The notes under the pieces are model-generated. The model saw only the letters and a list, made by a program, of their open reading frames with translations, searched no databases and had not been told where the DNA came from. Of a stretch of 64,000 bases of DNA, positions 54,569-63,042 are shown piece by piece (position 1 is the stretch's first letter; each line of letters starts with the position of its first letter). This DNA is from Pseudomonas versuta (GTDB lineage: Bacteria; Pseudomonadota; Gammaproteobacteria; Pseudomonadales; Pseudomonadaceae). A program made the translations under genes and the position numbers. Where the stretch lies: contig NZ_CP012676.1 of NCBI RefSeq assembly GCF_001294575.1, positions 2,790,001 through 2,854,000 of the forward strand, in the 5' to 3' direction.

Positions 54569-55705
54569 CTACTGATCACGCCGTAAATCCGCCGGGATCG
54601 GCAAATCCTTCAGAGGATCCGGACGCTTGCCACGGCCCGCCTGGTATTGACGTATCTGGTACACATAAGCCAACACCTGGGCCACGGCTAGATACAACCC
54701 GGCCGGGATTTCCTGCTCCAGCTCCGTGGAGTGGTAAATCGAGCGCGCCAGCGCCGGGGATTCAAGCAGCAAAATATTATGTTTGGCACCAATCTCGCGA
54801 ATCTTGAGCGCCAGAAAATCGCTGCCCTTGGCCAGCAGCATCGGCGCTGCGCCTTTCTCAGGGTCGTATTTCAGCGCTACGGCATAGTGCGTCGGGTTGG
54901 TGATGATGACGTCCGCATCCGGGATGGCGCTCATCATGCGCCGCTGGCTCATTTCCCGTTGCAGCTGGCGAATCCGTTGCTTGACCTCCGGCCGCCCTTC
55001 CTGATCCTTGTGTTCGTCACGCACTTCTTGCTTGGTCATCAGCAGCTTTTTGTGGCTTTCCCACAGCTGCACCGGTACGTCCACCGCCGCAATCAGAATC
55101 AACCCGCAGGCCATCCACAAGGCGCTCCAGGCAACCACTTGCAGGCTGTGAATCACCGCCAGCTCCAAAGGCTCATGGGCAATGCGCAGCAAATCGTCAA
55201 TGTCGGACTGCAGCACCAGCAAGGCAACGATCAGGATGATGAAGAACTTGGCCAGCGCTTTGAGCAGCTCGACCAGTGCCTTGGCCGAGAACATGCGCTT
55301 GATCCCGGCAGCCGGGTTCATGCGGCTGAACTTGGGCGCCAGGCTGCCGGCAGCGAACAGCCAGCCGCCCAGTGCGATGGGCCCGACCAGGGCGGCGATC
55401 AACAAGGTAACCAGTACCGGCTGCACGGCCAGCAGGGCAACCTTGCCCGAGTGCAGCAAAGCCAGCCCCATGGCGTCGGGGTTGAGCAGCGCCTCGCGAC
55501 TGATGCTGAAGTTGTAGCGCATCAGATCCATCATGTCCCGTGCCAGCGCGCCGCCAAAAATCAGCAACCCGATAGAGCCCGCCAGCATGATGGCCAGGGT
55601 ATTCAGCTCTTTGGAGCGTGCGATCTCTCCCTTTTCCCTGGAGTCTTTCTTTCGTTTCTCCGTGGGGTCTTCTGTTTTATCGGCACCGCTCTCGCTTTCT
55701 GCCAT
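54569..55705 (-). CDS. flhB: Flagellar export switch protein FlhB
   Basis: The 378-residue protein starts with the charged TEDPTEKRKKDSREKGEIARS, has four membrane segments, and carries the self-cleavage motif NPTH with N270. The tail after NPTH (YAVALKYDPEKGAAP...) resembles the stand-alone protein at 38911. It sets hook versus filament export with FliK. Confidence 0.96.
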   Translation of the reverse strand: MAESESGADKTEDPTEKRKKDSREKGEIARSKELNTLAIMLAGSIGLLIFGGALARDMMDLMRYNFSISREALLNPDAMGLALLHSGKVALLAVQPVLVTLLIAALVGPIALGGWLFAAGSLAPKFSRMNPAAGIKRMFSAKALVELLKALAKFFIILIVALLVLQSDIDDLLRIAHEPLELAVIHSLQVVAWSALWMACGLILIAAVDVPVQLWESHKKLLMTKQEVRDEHKDQEGRPEVKQRIRQLQREMSQRRMMSAIPDADVIITNPTHYAVALKYDPEKGAAPMLLAKGSDFLALKIREIGAKHNILLLESPALARSIYHSTELEQEIPAGLYLAVAQVLAYVYQIRQYQAGRGKRPDPLKDLPIPADLRRDQ

Positions 55706-55707
55706 GG

Positions 55708-56490
55708 CTATCGCGCCTGTGCCAGCTCACGTAAAAACTGCAAGGCCTCGGAGGCCAGCGGTTGATACTGATTGAGAATATCCGCCAGGCCGATCCACAG
55801 GATCACCATGCCCAGCACCAGAGTCAGCGGAAAACCGATCGAGAAGATATTGAGTTGCGGCGCCGCCCGGGTCATCACACCAAAGGCGATGTTGACCACC
55901 AGCAACGCAGTAATGGCAGGCAGCACCAGCAACAATGCGGCACCCAGCACCCAGCCCAGCTTGTTGGCGATTTCCCAGTAGTGATTGGTCAACAAGCCAC
56001 CGCCCACCGGCAAGGTCGTGAAGCTCTCAGTAAGCACCTCGAAGACCACCAGATGGCCGTTCATGGACAGAAACAACAAGGTCACGAGCATGGTGAAGAA
56101 CTGCCCGATGACCGCCACATTGACCCCGTTGGCCGGGTCGACCATAGATGCGAAGCCCATGCCCATCTGGATCGCGACAATTTGCCCGGCCACCACGAAC
56201 GCCTGAAAAAACAGCTGCAGCGAGAAGCCCAGCAACGCACCGATGATGATTTGCTCGGCAATCAGCATCAGGCCACTGAGGTCCAGCGGGTTGACGGCCG
56301 GTAATGGCGGCAAGCTGGGCATGATTGCCAGGGTGATCGCCAATGACAGAAACAGCTTGATGCGCTTGGGCACCAGGGTCGTACCGATGATCGGCATGGT
56401 GGTCAGCAACGCACCTACCCGGAACAGCGGCAGCATAAAACTGGCGACCCAGGTACTGATCTGCGCGTCGGTCAGGGCGAGCAGCGACAT
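55708..56490 (-). CDS. fliR: Flagellar export gate protein FliR
   Basis: The 260-residue protein has six to eight hydrophobic segments, with PLFRVGALLTTMPIIGTTLVP and ALLGFSLQLFFQAFVVAGQI characteristic of the FliR/SpaR family. It follows fliQ without a gap and is followed by flhB two bases later. Confidence 0.95.
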   Translation of the reverse strand: MSLLALTDAQISTWVASFMLPLFRVGALLTTMPIIGTTLVPKRIKLFLSLAITLAIMPSLPPLPAVNPLDLSGLMLIAEQIIIGALLGFSLQLFFQAFVVAGQIVAIQMGMGFASMVDPANGVNVAVIGQFFTMLVTLLFLSMNGHLVVFEVLTESFTTLPVGGGLLTNHYWEIANKLGWVLGAALLLVLPAITALLVVNIAFGVMTRAAPQLNIFSIGFPLTLVLGMVILWIGLADILNQYQPLASEALQFLRELAQAR

Positions 56491-56760
56491 TTAGCCGATC
56501 AACTGCGGAATGCTGCCGTACAACTGCAGGATGTATTCCATAAAGGTTTGCACCAGCCAGGGACCGGCGACGATCAAGGTCACCAGCATCACCAGCAATC
56601 GCGGGAGAAAACTCAGGGTTTGCTCGTTGATCTGGGTGGCTGCCTGGAACATGGCCACCAACAGCCCGACCAACAAACTGGGAACGACCAGCACCGCGAC
56701 CATCACCGTGGTCAGCCACAGCGCGCTGCGAAACAGATCAACCGCGACTTCTGGGGTCAT
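56491..56760 (-). CDS. fliQ: Flagellar export gate protein FliQ
   Basis: The 89-residue protein has two membrane helices joined by the conserved loop, MFQAATQINEQTLSFLPRLL. It assembles with FliP and FliR into the export pore. It starts 24 bases after fliP and abuts fliR. Confidence 0.95.
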   Translation of the reverse strand: MTPEVAVDLFRSALWLTTVMVAVLVVPSLLVGLLVAMFQAATQINEQTLSFLPRLLVMLVTLIVAGPWLVQTFMEYILQLYGSIPQLIG

Positions 56761-56784
56761 TGCGCATTACTCCCGGTCATGGGG

Positions 56785-57528
56785 TCAAACTCCGCCGAAA
56801 CTGCTGGCCAGGGTGCCGATAATCAACGCCCAGCCATCCACCAGTACAAACAGCATGATTTTGAACGGCAGCGAAATGATCAGCGGCGACAGCATCATCA
56901 TGCCCATGGCCATCAGCACACTGGCCACCACCAGGTCGATGATCAAAAACGGGATAAAAATCATGAAGCCGATCTGGAACGCGGTTTTCAACTCAGAGGT
57001 CACGAACGCCGGTACCAGAATGGTCAAGGGCGCGGCATCCGGAGTGGCGATGTCGGTACGCTTGGACAGGCGCATAAACAGTTCGAGGTCGCTGGAGCGG
57101 GTCTGCGCCAGCATAAAGTCCTTGATCGGGACTTCAGCCTTGAGAATGGCGTCCTGGGCCGAGAGTTTTTCTGCCAGATAAGGCTGCAAGGCGTCCTGAT
57201 TCACCCGGTCAAACACTGGCGCCATGATGAACATGGTCAGGAACAGCGCCATTCCGGTGAGAATCTGGTTTGACGGCGTTTGTTGCAGCCCCAGCGCCTG
57301 ACGCAGGATCGAAAACACAATGATGATCCGCGTGAAGCTGGTCATCAGCATGACGAACGCCGGGATAAAGCTCAGCGCGGTCATGATCAGCAAAATCTGC
57401 AGGCTGACCGAGTACTCTTGCTGGCCGTTGGCCCCGGTGCCCAAGGTGATCGCCGGAATCGACAACGGGTCGGCCCCGAACGCCACAGGCGCAAGCAATG
57501 CCAACAACAGCGCGACGACTAAACGCAT
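56785..57528 (-). CDS. fliP: Flagellar export gate protein FliP
   Basis: The 247-residue protein has a signal peptide ending AFG, then four membrane segments, with [22 protein letters not shown] and [20 protein letters not shown], the FliP signatures. Its ATG overlaps the fliO stop by one base. Confidence 0.95.
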   Translation of the reverse strand: MRLVVALLLALLAPVAFGADPLSIPAITLGTGANGQQEYSVSLQILLIMTALSFIPAFVMLMTSFTRIIIVFSILRQALGLQQTPSNQILTGMALFLTMFIMAPVFDRVNQDALQPYLAEKLSAQDAILKAEVPIKDFMLAQTRSSDLELFMRLSKRTDIATPDAAPLTILVPAFVTSELKTAFQIGFMIFIPFLIIDLVVASVLMAMGMMMLSPLIISLPFKIMLFVLVDGWALIIGTLASSFGGV

Positions 57529-57968
57529 TACGGCTTGTCCTTTTGCTGACCCAGTACTTCCATCAATCGCCGGGCAAATTCAGGGGTTGCCGACTGCGAG
57601 GTACTTGGCACCTGGACCGGCTCCTTGAGCACGTGCAAAGGGGTGATACGACCGGGTGTAAGACCGAGCAGAATCTGTTCATTGCCCACCTGCACCAGCA
57701 CCAGCCGGTCACGCGCACCCAGGGCCCGCGAGCTGATCAACTCAATCAGTTGCCCCTGACGCGGCCCGGTTTGCTGTACCCGACGCAGCAGCCAGGCCAG
57801 GGCAAAAATCAGCCCCAGCACCAACAACAAGCCCAGCACCAATTGCGTCAACTGCCCGCCGACGCCACTGCTGACCATGGGCGCGGCGACTACCGTGGCG
57901 CTTGCCGGCGGTTCGGCCGCCAGCACGCTCAGGGGTAAAGCCAGTAACCCGCAAAGAACCCGCTTCAC
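57528..57968 (-). CDS. fliO: Flagellar export assembly protein FliO
   Basis: The 146-residue protein has a cleavable signal, a short periplasmic part, a single membrane helix (about 40-60) and a cytoplasmic beta-rich domain with [20 protein letters not shown]. It helps FliP assemble. It abuts fliN. Confidence 0.9.
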   Translation of the reverse strand: MKRVLCGLLALPLSVLAAEPPASATVVAAPMVSSGVGGQLTQLVLGLLLVLGLIFALAWLLRRVQQTGPRQGQLIELISSRALGARDRLVLVQVGNEQILLGLTPGRITPLHVLKEPVQVPSTSQSATPEFARRLMEVLGQQKDKP

Positions 57969-58433
57969 TTAACGCAGCTTCTTGATGCGTTCGCTTGGAC
58001 TGATCACGTCAGTCAGGCGGATGCCGAATTTTTCGTTGACCACCACCACTTCGCCATGGGCAATCAGGGTGCCGTTGACCAGCACATCCAGTGGCTCACC
58101 AGCCAGACGGTCAAGCTCGATGACCGAGCCCTGGTTGAGCTGCAACAGGTTGCGGATGTTGATGTCGGTGCTGCCCACTTCCATGGAGATGGACACCGGA
58201 ATATCCAGAATCACATCCAGATTGGGGCCATCCAGGGTGACCGGCTCATTACTGCGCGGCACGCTGCCGAACTCTTCCATTGGCAAACGGTTGGAGGCCG
58301 GCTTGGTAGCCGCATCGGCCGCCAGCAGCGCGTCGATATCCGCCTGCCCGACGTCACCGGTTTCTTCCAGGGCAGCGGCCCATTCATCAGCCAGGGCCTG
58401 GTCTGCAGCACTTGTATCGTGTTCGTTAGCCAT
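57969..58433 (-). CDS. fliN: Flagellar switch protein FliN
   Basis: The 154-residue protein has an acidic N-terminal extension and a C-terminal SpoA domain (LDVILDIPVSISMEVG, ELDRLAGEPLDVLVNG, FGIRLTDVIS). ATG 58433 with GAGGTCACCCCG upstream is used. It forms the C-ring with FliM and FliG. Confidence 0.95.
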   Translation of the reverse strand: MANEHDTSAADQALADEWAAALEETGDVGQADIDALLAADAATKPASNRLPMEEFGSVPRSNEPVTLDGPNLDVILDIPVSISMEVGSTDINIRNLLQLNQGSVIELDRLAGEPLDVLVNGTLIAHGEVVVVNEKFGIRLTDVISPSERIKKLR

Positions 58434-58482
58434 CGGGGTGACCTCGCATTCATTAACACAGCTATTGGGGGTGGATCGGCGC

Positions 58483-59451
58483 CTAGCGCCGTCCGATGGG
58501 CTCAATCACTTGCAAGGCCAGATTGCCTTTGTGCGAGCCCAGCTTGACCTTGAACGCAGGGACGCCATTGGCGCGCATCACCAGTTCGTCTTGTAACTCG
58601 ATAGGGATCACATCCCCCGGCTGCATGTGCAATATGTCGCGCAGACGCAATTGACGGCGGGCAACGGTGGCGCTCAGCGGCACGCTGACATCCAGCACGT
58701 CTTCGCGCAAAGCCTTGCTCCAGCGCTCGTCCTGATCGTCGAGATCGGACTGAAACCCGGCGTCGAGCATCTCGCGCACCGGCTCGATCATCGAGTACGG
58801 CATGGTGACGTGCAGATCGCCGCCACCGCCGTCGAGTTCGATGTGAAAGGTTGACACCACAATGGCTTCGCTGGGCCCGACGATATTGGCCATGGCAGGG
58901 TTCACTTCCGAGTTGATGTACTCGAAATTGACTTCCATGATCGCCTGCCAGGCTTCCTTCAAATCGATGAAGGCCTGCTCCAGCACCATGCGCACTACCC
59001 GTAATTCGGTAGGGGTGAATTCACGGCCCTCGATCTTGGCGTGACGGCCGTCACCGCCGAAGAAGTTGTCTACCAGCTTGAACACCAGCTTGGCGTCGAG
59101 GATAAACAGCGCGGTGCCGCGCAATGGCTTGATCTTGACCAGGTTCAGACTGGTGGGTACGTACAGCGAGTGCACGTATTCACCGAACTTCATGACCTGC
59201 ACCCCGCCCACCGCTACGTCTGCCGAGCGGCGCAGCATGTTGAACATGCTGATACGGGTGTAACGGGCGAAACGTTCGTTGATCATTTCCAGGGTCGGCA
59301 TGCGCCCCCGGACAATCCGGTCCTGACTGGTCAGGTCGTAACTTTTGACACTGCCGGGTTCGGCAGCTGCTTCGGCCTGTACCAGGCCATCATCGACACC
59401 ATGCAACAGCGCGTCGATCTCATCCTGGGACAGCAGGTCTTGCACGGCCAT
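58483..59451 (-). CDS. fliM: Flagellar switch protein FliM
   Basis: The 322-residue protein starts with the CheY-binding motif LSQDEIDALLHG (6-17), has the CheC-like middle domain (GRMPTLEMINERFARYTRIS) and a C-terminal SpoA domain. CheY at 47948 is its partner. It lies nine bases after fliL. Confidence 0.96.
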   Translation of the reverse strand: MAVQDLLSQDEIDALLHGVDDGLVQAEAAAEPGSVKSYDLTSQDRIVRGRMPTLEMINERFARYTRISMFNMLRRSADVAVGGVQVMKFGEYVHSLYVPTSLNLVKIKPLRGTALFILDAKLVFKLVDNFFGGDGRHAKIEGREFTPTELRVVRMVLEQAFIDLKEAWQAIMEVNFEYINSEVNPAMANIVGPSEAIVVSTFHIELDGGGGDLHVTMPYSMIEPVREMLDAGFQSDLDDQDERWSKALREDVLDVSVPLSATVARRQLRLRDILHMQPGDVIPIELQDELVMRANGVPAFKVKLGSHKGNLALQVIEPIGRR

Positions 59452-59460
59452 GTCGTGATC

Positions 59461-59952
59461 CTACTGCAATACAAAGTTAGTAAAGAGCACCTGATCGACA
59501 ACCACTTTTCCGAGTTCTTTTTGCGCTACTTCCTGCACGGCGGCAGTGGCTTTCTGACGAAGTATTTCTTGGCCGACCGGCGTCGCCAGATCATCAAAGG
59601 TTTGCCCGGAGAACAGCATCACCAGATTGTTGCGGATCACTGGCATGTGCACCTTGAGTGCATTGAGGTCATTCAGGTCGCGTGCTTGCAAGGTCATGCT
59701 CACTTGCATATAGCGCTGGCGACCGTTGGCGTTGTAATTGACCACGAAGGCCGGCGCCATGGGTTCATAAATCGCCGGGAGCTTGATGTTTGCGTCAACG
59801 ACAGGCGCCGCCTCACTCTTGGGGCTGCTCACGAAATACCAGGTGGCCCCCACAGACAGGCCGATCGCCAGCAGCACCGCCACGGCAATCAGGATAATCA
59901 GCTTTAAATTGCCTTTCTCGGCAGGGTCCTTCACTACGTCGCTCGTCGCCAT
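59461..59952 (-). CDS. fliL: Flagellar basal body protein FliL
   Basis: The 163-residue protein has one N-terminal membrane helix (about 17-39) and a periplasmic domain with YEPMAPAFVVNYNANGRQRYMQVSMT (quoted to show the FliL pattern as two parts, EPMAPAFVVNY and RQRYMQVSMT). It supports stator function. ATG 59952 opens MATSDVVKDP. A strong sigma-54 site lies 50 bp upstream. It starts the fliLMNOPQR-flhB series. Confidence 0.93.
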   Translation of the reverse strand: MATSDVVKDPAEKGNLKLIILIAVAVLLAIGLSVGATWYFVSSPKSEAAPVVDANIKLPAIYEPMAPAFVVNYNANGRQRYMQVSMTLQARDLNDLNALKVHMPVIRNNLVMLFSGQTFDDLATPVGQEILRQKATAAVQEVAQKELGKVVVDQVLFTNFVLQ

Positions 59953-60001
59953 GCCAATAATCCGTCGCTTTTCGGTTTTCACAGATGCTCGGGTAGGCAG
60001 A

Positions 60002-60016
60002 GCAAGTGTTATGCCA
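60002..60016 (-). promoter_or_regulatory. Sigma-54 promoter of fliL
   Basis: Minus strand TGGCATAACACTTGC has the -24 and -12 elements with ideal spacing; one mismatch to TGGCAC-N5-TTGC. The start point would be about 40 bases before fliL. It is consistent with FleQ/sigma-54 control of middle flagellar genes. Confidence 0.7.
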
Positions 60017-60172
60017 GAAGTGTCGGGATGCCGCAGAACGATGGTTTGCCGCGAACTTTCCAGGCTGCTCGGCATTACTCGCGTAATGCCTTAAAATAGC
60101 CGGTTGCCGAAAGAACCGTTATGGCCATAGCCATGAAGGGCTTTCATCCTTTTACAAATAAGTGTGTTGAAG

Positions 60173-61084
60173 ATGAACAAGCCTTTCATTTCTCTGTGCC
60201 CTGAAATTACTCGGGCGCACGCGCTGACGCTGATGGATTGGTTGGAGGATGAGCGCGTTACCTGCTATCTGAGCGATTCGCGTCATGTCTCCCGCTCCAT
60301 CGGGCAAGCCATCGATCGGACTCAATTGCCGATCCTGACCCATCTATTCAACCGGGGCGGCCGATTCTTCATGGCCTATGACCGGCATGACGCTCCGGTG
60401 GGCTTTGTCCGTCTAATCAAGACCGGCCCCAATTGCGAAATAGTCCTGGTCATCGGAGACAGCGACAAATGGGGCCGAAACCTTGGCGCCCGCACAATCC
60501 GCGAAGGCATGAAACTGGCCTTCCTCGACATGCGGGCCGAGAAGCTCATCGCCAAGATCCACCCCGACAACGCGCGCTCGCTGAAAGCCTTTGTGCGCAG
60601 CGGCTTTGTGCTTGAGAGCGAAACGCCGACATTGAAGTCGTTTTCCATGACCGCGGGGCGCTATCGCCAGTTCTTGCGCGAAGGTGCCGTTGGCGACTCC
60701 ACCAGGATTTACATCACTGAAATCGACAAGGCCAGGCTCGAGAGTCTGATCGCGCTCGAGCAATCACCGGCCATTGTTGAACTCGAACATGAACTTGAGC
60801 GAGCCATTGTCGTCAAGCCGCAGCAAGTGGCGAGCAATGTCGTCACGATGAACTCCAGGGCCTTGCTGCAACTGGACGACGAAGAGATCGAAGTGGCCTT
60901 GGTCTACCCGGAAGATGCAGACAGCAACGCGGGGAAACACTCGGTGTATTCCGACATCGGCGCCGCCATTCTGGGCTATCAGGAGGGGGATGCCATCGAC
61001 TGGCGAATTGCTGATCGGACCCGCCGGATTGAGATAAGGAAAGTGCTTTACCAGCCGGAGGCTGCGGGCCATTTCCACCTGTAA
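60173..61084 (+). CDS. GNAT acetyltransferase fused to Rnk/GreA-like domain
   Basis: The 303-residue protein has an N-terminal GNAT domain (about 1-165), with GFVRLIK as the acetyl-CoA strand, KWGRNLGARTIREGM for the pyrophosphate loop, and HPDNARSLKAFVRSGF. The C-terminal about 80 residues match the Rnk/GreA-GreB C-terminal fold: EVALVYPEDADS, GKHSVYSDIGAAILGY, IRKVLYQPEAAGHFHL. That suggests binding to RNA polymerase or, as for Rnk, effects on nucleoside diphosphate kinase. ATG 60173 has a weak ribosome site; GTG 60164 is possible. It is plus-strand, against the flagellar genes around it. Confidence 0.85.
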   Translation: MNKPFISLCPEITRAHALTLMDWLEDERVTCYLSDSRHVSRSIGQAIDRTQLPILTHLFNRGGRFFMAYDRHDAPVGFVRLIKTGPNCEIVLVIGDSDKWGRNLGARTIREGMKLAFLDMRAEKLIAKIHPDNARSLKAFVRSGFVLESETPTLKSFSMTAGRYRQFLREGAVGDSTRIYITEIDKARLESLIALEQSPAIVELEHELERAIVVKPQQVASNVVTMNSRALLQLDDEEIEVALVYPEDADSNAGKHSVYSDIGAAILGYQEGDAIDWRIADRTRRIEIRKVLYQPEAAGHFHL

Positions 61085-61193
61085 TTGCGACTATTGCTCA
61101 GTGTTCGCCCATCAGGCGCGAGGACCCCGAAAGACGGGCCCTCGCTTTGCGCGCATGAGCGGCCCATGGGATAGCGTAAGCCGGTTGCCAAAG

Positions 61194-61238
61194 GCAGGGG
61201 GCGGCAGGACAGACCTGACCGCCCCCTGCGTCCGTTTT
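61194..61238 (+). terminator. Terminator after the GNAT-Rnk gene
   Basis: The 11-bp stem GCAGGGGGCGG with CCGCCCCCTGC (61194-61204 and 61219-61229) is followed by TTTT at 61235-61238. It lies 110 bp after the stop and ahead of the convergent fliK end. Confidence 0.65.
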
Positions 61239-61300
61239 AATGCTCTAAATCCAGAGCCCGCTCGCTCCTACACAGGCAAAGGCAAGACAGTGGCGGGGTT

Positions 61301-62572
61301 TTACGCGTAGTAATCTACGGCGCTGGAGCCGATAACCACACTCGGCGCTACGGCCTCTGTGGCAGCCATTACCCGCTCATCCTCACCGGCGCCATCAAGC
61401 CGTTGACCACCGGAACGGCTTTGGGCCTGTTGTTCCTGGCCCTGGCCCTGCCAGTTGCGTGACTGATCAGACACGTTAACGTCGACCTGCCCCATGCCCT
61501 GCTGGGCGAACATTTCACGCAAGCGGTGCATCTGGCTGTCCAGTGCCTCGCGCACTCCGGCGTGAGCACTGACAAAGTTGACCTGCGCCGCCTGGTCGGG
61601 CGATAGGTTCACCCGGATATCCAGGCGCCCCAATTCAGCAGGCTCCAGCTGGATATCCGCCGATTTCAGGTTGGCGCTGGACAGGTACATCACCCGATTG
61701 ACCACTTCTTCAGTCCAGCCACTCTGGTGCATGGCCAACGGCTGGTTGACCGGCAGTGCATTGGCGGTTTTTGGCACCGCCGCCTGGGTGAGTGCGGCCA
61801 GGCGACTGGCGAAGTCATCCACACGGGTATCGCTGGATGCGCTTTTCAGATCTTTGAGGCCATCATCGACCAGCCCCTTGAACGCTTCCTCACCGCCCTC
61901 GCCGAAAGCTGAGCCGTCGGTTTTCGGATCGAGCAGCATGGCAACAGCACCGGCTTGCCCCGCAACTGTAGAAGGCGAACTTTCCAGAGAGGCGTTTTTG
62001 CCCGGCGCATGACTGCCGGCCGAGACATGCCCGCCCTGCTCCATTGCCAGGCGTACAGCAGGCATGTCGTCGAGGGGGTCGGCTTCTGGATCGAAACCGT
62101 CATCAGCCACCGGTGGAGGCTGAAGCTGTGCCTGTGCGGCGGCAGCCAGTTGCGCAGACTGAATGTCGAGCGGTACCGGCTGTGCCGGTTCTACCGGCAC
62201 CGAAGCTTCAGCCGCAGGCGCTGGCACTGCAGCCACAGGTGCCTCTTTGCTCACCTCGCCAGCACCCTCGTCCTGATCGGCACTGTCGGCACTACCGGGT
62301 TTGCCACCAGGCAAGGGTTTGCCGCTATCGGCAACGGCTGACGGCTTTTGCGGGACCTTATCGCTGCCCTGATCATGCTTGGCAACCGCCCCTGGTGACT
62401 GCTCGCGCATACCGCTGGCGGGCCTGGTTTCAGTCACTTTGGCATACACCCGGGAAAAGTGTACAGCCCCGGATTTAGCGGGTTCTGCAGCGGTCTGGGG
62501 GATTTTGGCCGCAGGGGTTTTGGACGCAGCAGCGCCAGGGGTCTGAAGAAAGGGATTGGCGGCGAGTGGCAT
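61301..62572 (-). CDS. fliK: Flagellar hook-length control protein FliK
   Basis: The 423-residue protein has a long Ala/Pro/Ser-rich, poorly ordered N-terminal region and a conserved C-terminal domain (about 285-365): LKSADIQLEPAELGRLDIRV and VREALDSQMHRLREMFAQQGM (each given in part). The glutamine-rich tail ends SSAVDYYA. It measures the hook and flips FlhB specificity. It lies 77 bp after hptB. Confidence 0.92.
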   Translation of the reverse strand: MPLAANPFLQTPGAAASKTPAAKIPQTAAEPAKSGAVHFSRVYAKVTETRPASGMREQSPGAVAKHDQGSDKVPQKPSAVADSGKPLPGGKPGSADSADQDEGAGEVSKEAPVAAVPAPAAEASVPVEPAQPVPLDIQSAQLAAAAQAQLQPPPVADDGFDPEADPLDDMPAVRLAMEQGGHVSAGSHAPGKNASLESSPSTVAGQAGAVAMLLDPKTDGSAFGEGGEEAFKGLVDDGLKDLKSASSDTRVDDFASRLAALTQAAVPKTANALPVNQPLAMHQSGWTEEVVNRVMYLSSANLKSADIQLEPAELGRLDIRVNLSPDQAAQVNFVSAHAGVREALDSQMHRLREMFAQQGMGQVDVNVSDQSRNWQGQGQEQQAQSRSGGQRLDGAGEDERVMAATEAVAPSVVIGSSAVDYYA

Positions 62573-62649
62573 TGACAGGTCTCCACTGTACGGCTGGCGT
62601 AGGTACAGGTGGATCAGTCAGAGCAAGGTTCGGGCCAGCTTTGGCAGAA

Positions 62650-63012
62650 TCAGCCAGAGGCAAAATTGGACGAGCCGAAACGCTGGCGCTCGGCACGATA
62701 GAGTCGACGCACCATCTGGTATTCATCGTCGATTTTGATCACCAGCTCCTCGATACCGGCCAGCTGCTTCTTTTGCGCCCGCTCTTCGAGCAGACCGCAA
62801 AGATGCGCCAAACGAATGGCGCCCATGTTACTGCTGCTGCCTTTGAAGCTGTGGGCGACCAGGGTCAGGTCGCAGGCTTCGTGAGTACTGTGCAGCTGGC
62901 CGAGACGCTCCTCGGAGTCCGAGAGAAAGGTATCGAGCAGGTCCGCAAACCCGCCTTCCATTACATCGCGCAGCGCACTGACTACTTTTGGATCCATATG
63001 TATATCGGACAC
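62650..63012 (-). CDS. hptB: Histidine phosphotransfer protein HptB
   Basis: The 120-residue Hpt protein has H54 in LVAHSFKGSSSNMGA as phospho-accepting residue. GTG 63012 is supported by AAGGAG seven bases upstream. In P. aeruginosa HptB passes phosphate to HsbR, affecting HsbA, FlgM and surface behaviour; the HsbR-like gene precedes it here, 30 bp away. Confidence 0.92.
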   Translation of the reverse strand: MSDIHMDPKVVSALRDVMEGGFADLLDTFLSDSEERLGQLHSTHEACDLTLVAHSFKGSSSNMGAIRLAHLCGLLEERAQKKQLAGIEELVIKIDDEYQMVRRLYRAERQRFGSSNFASG

Positions 63013-63042
63013 TTGCTCACTCCTTGATCAAGAATGCTCGGA

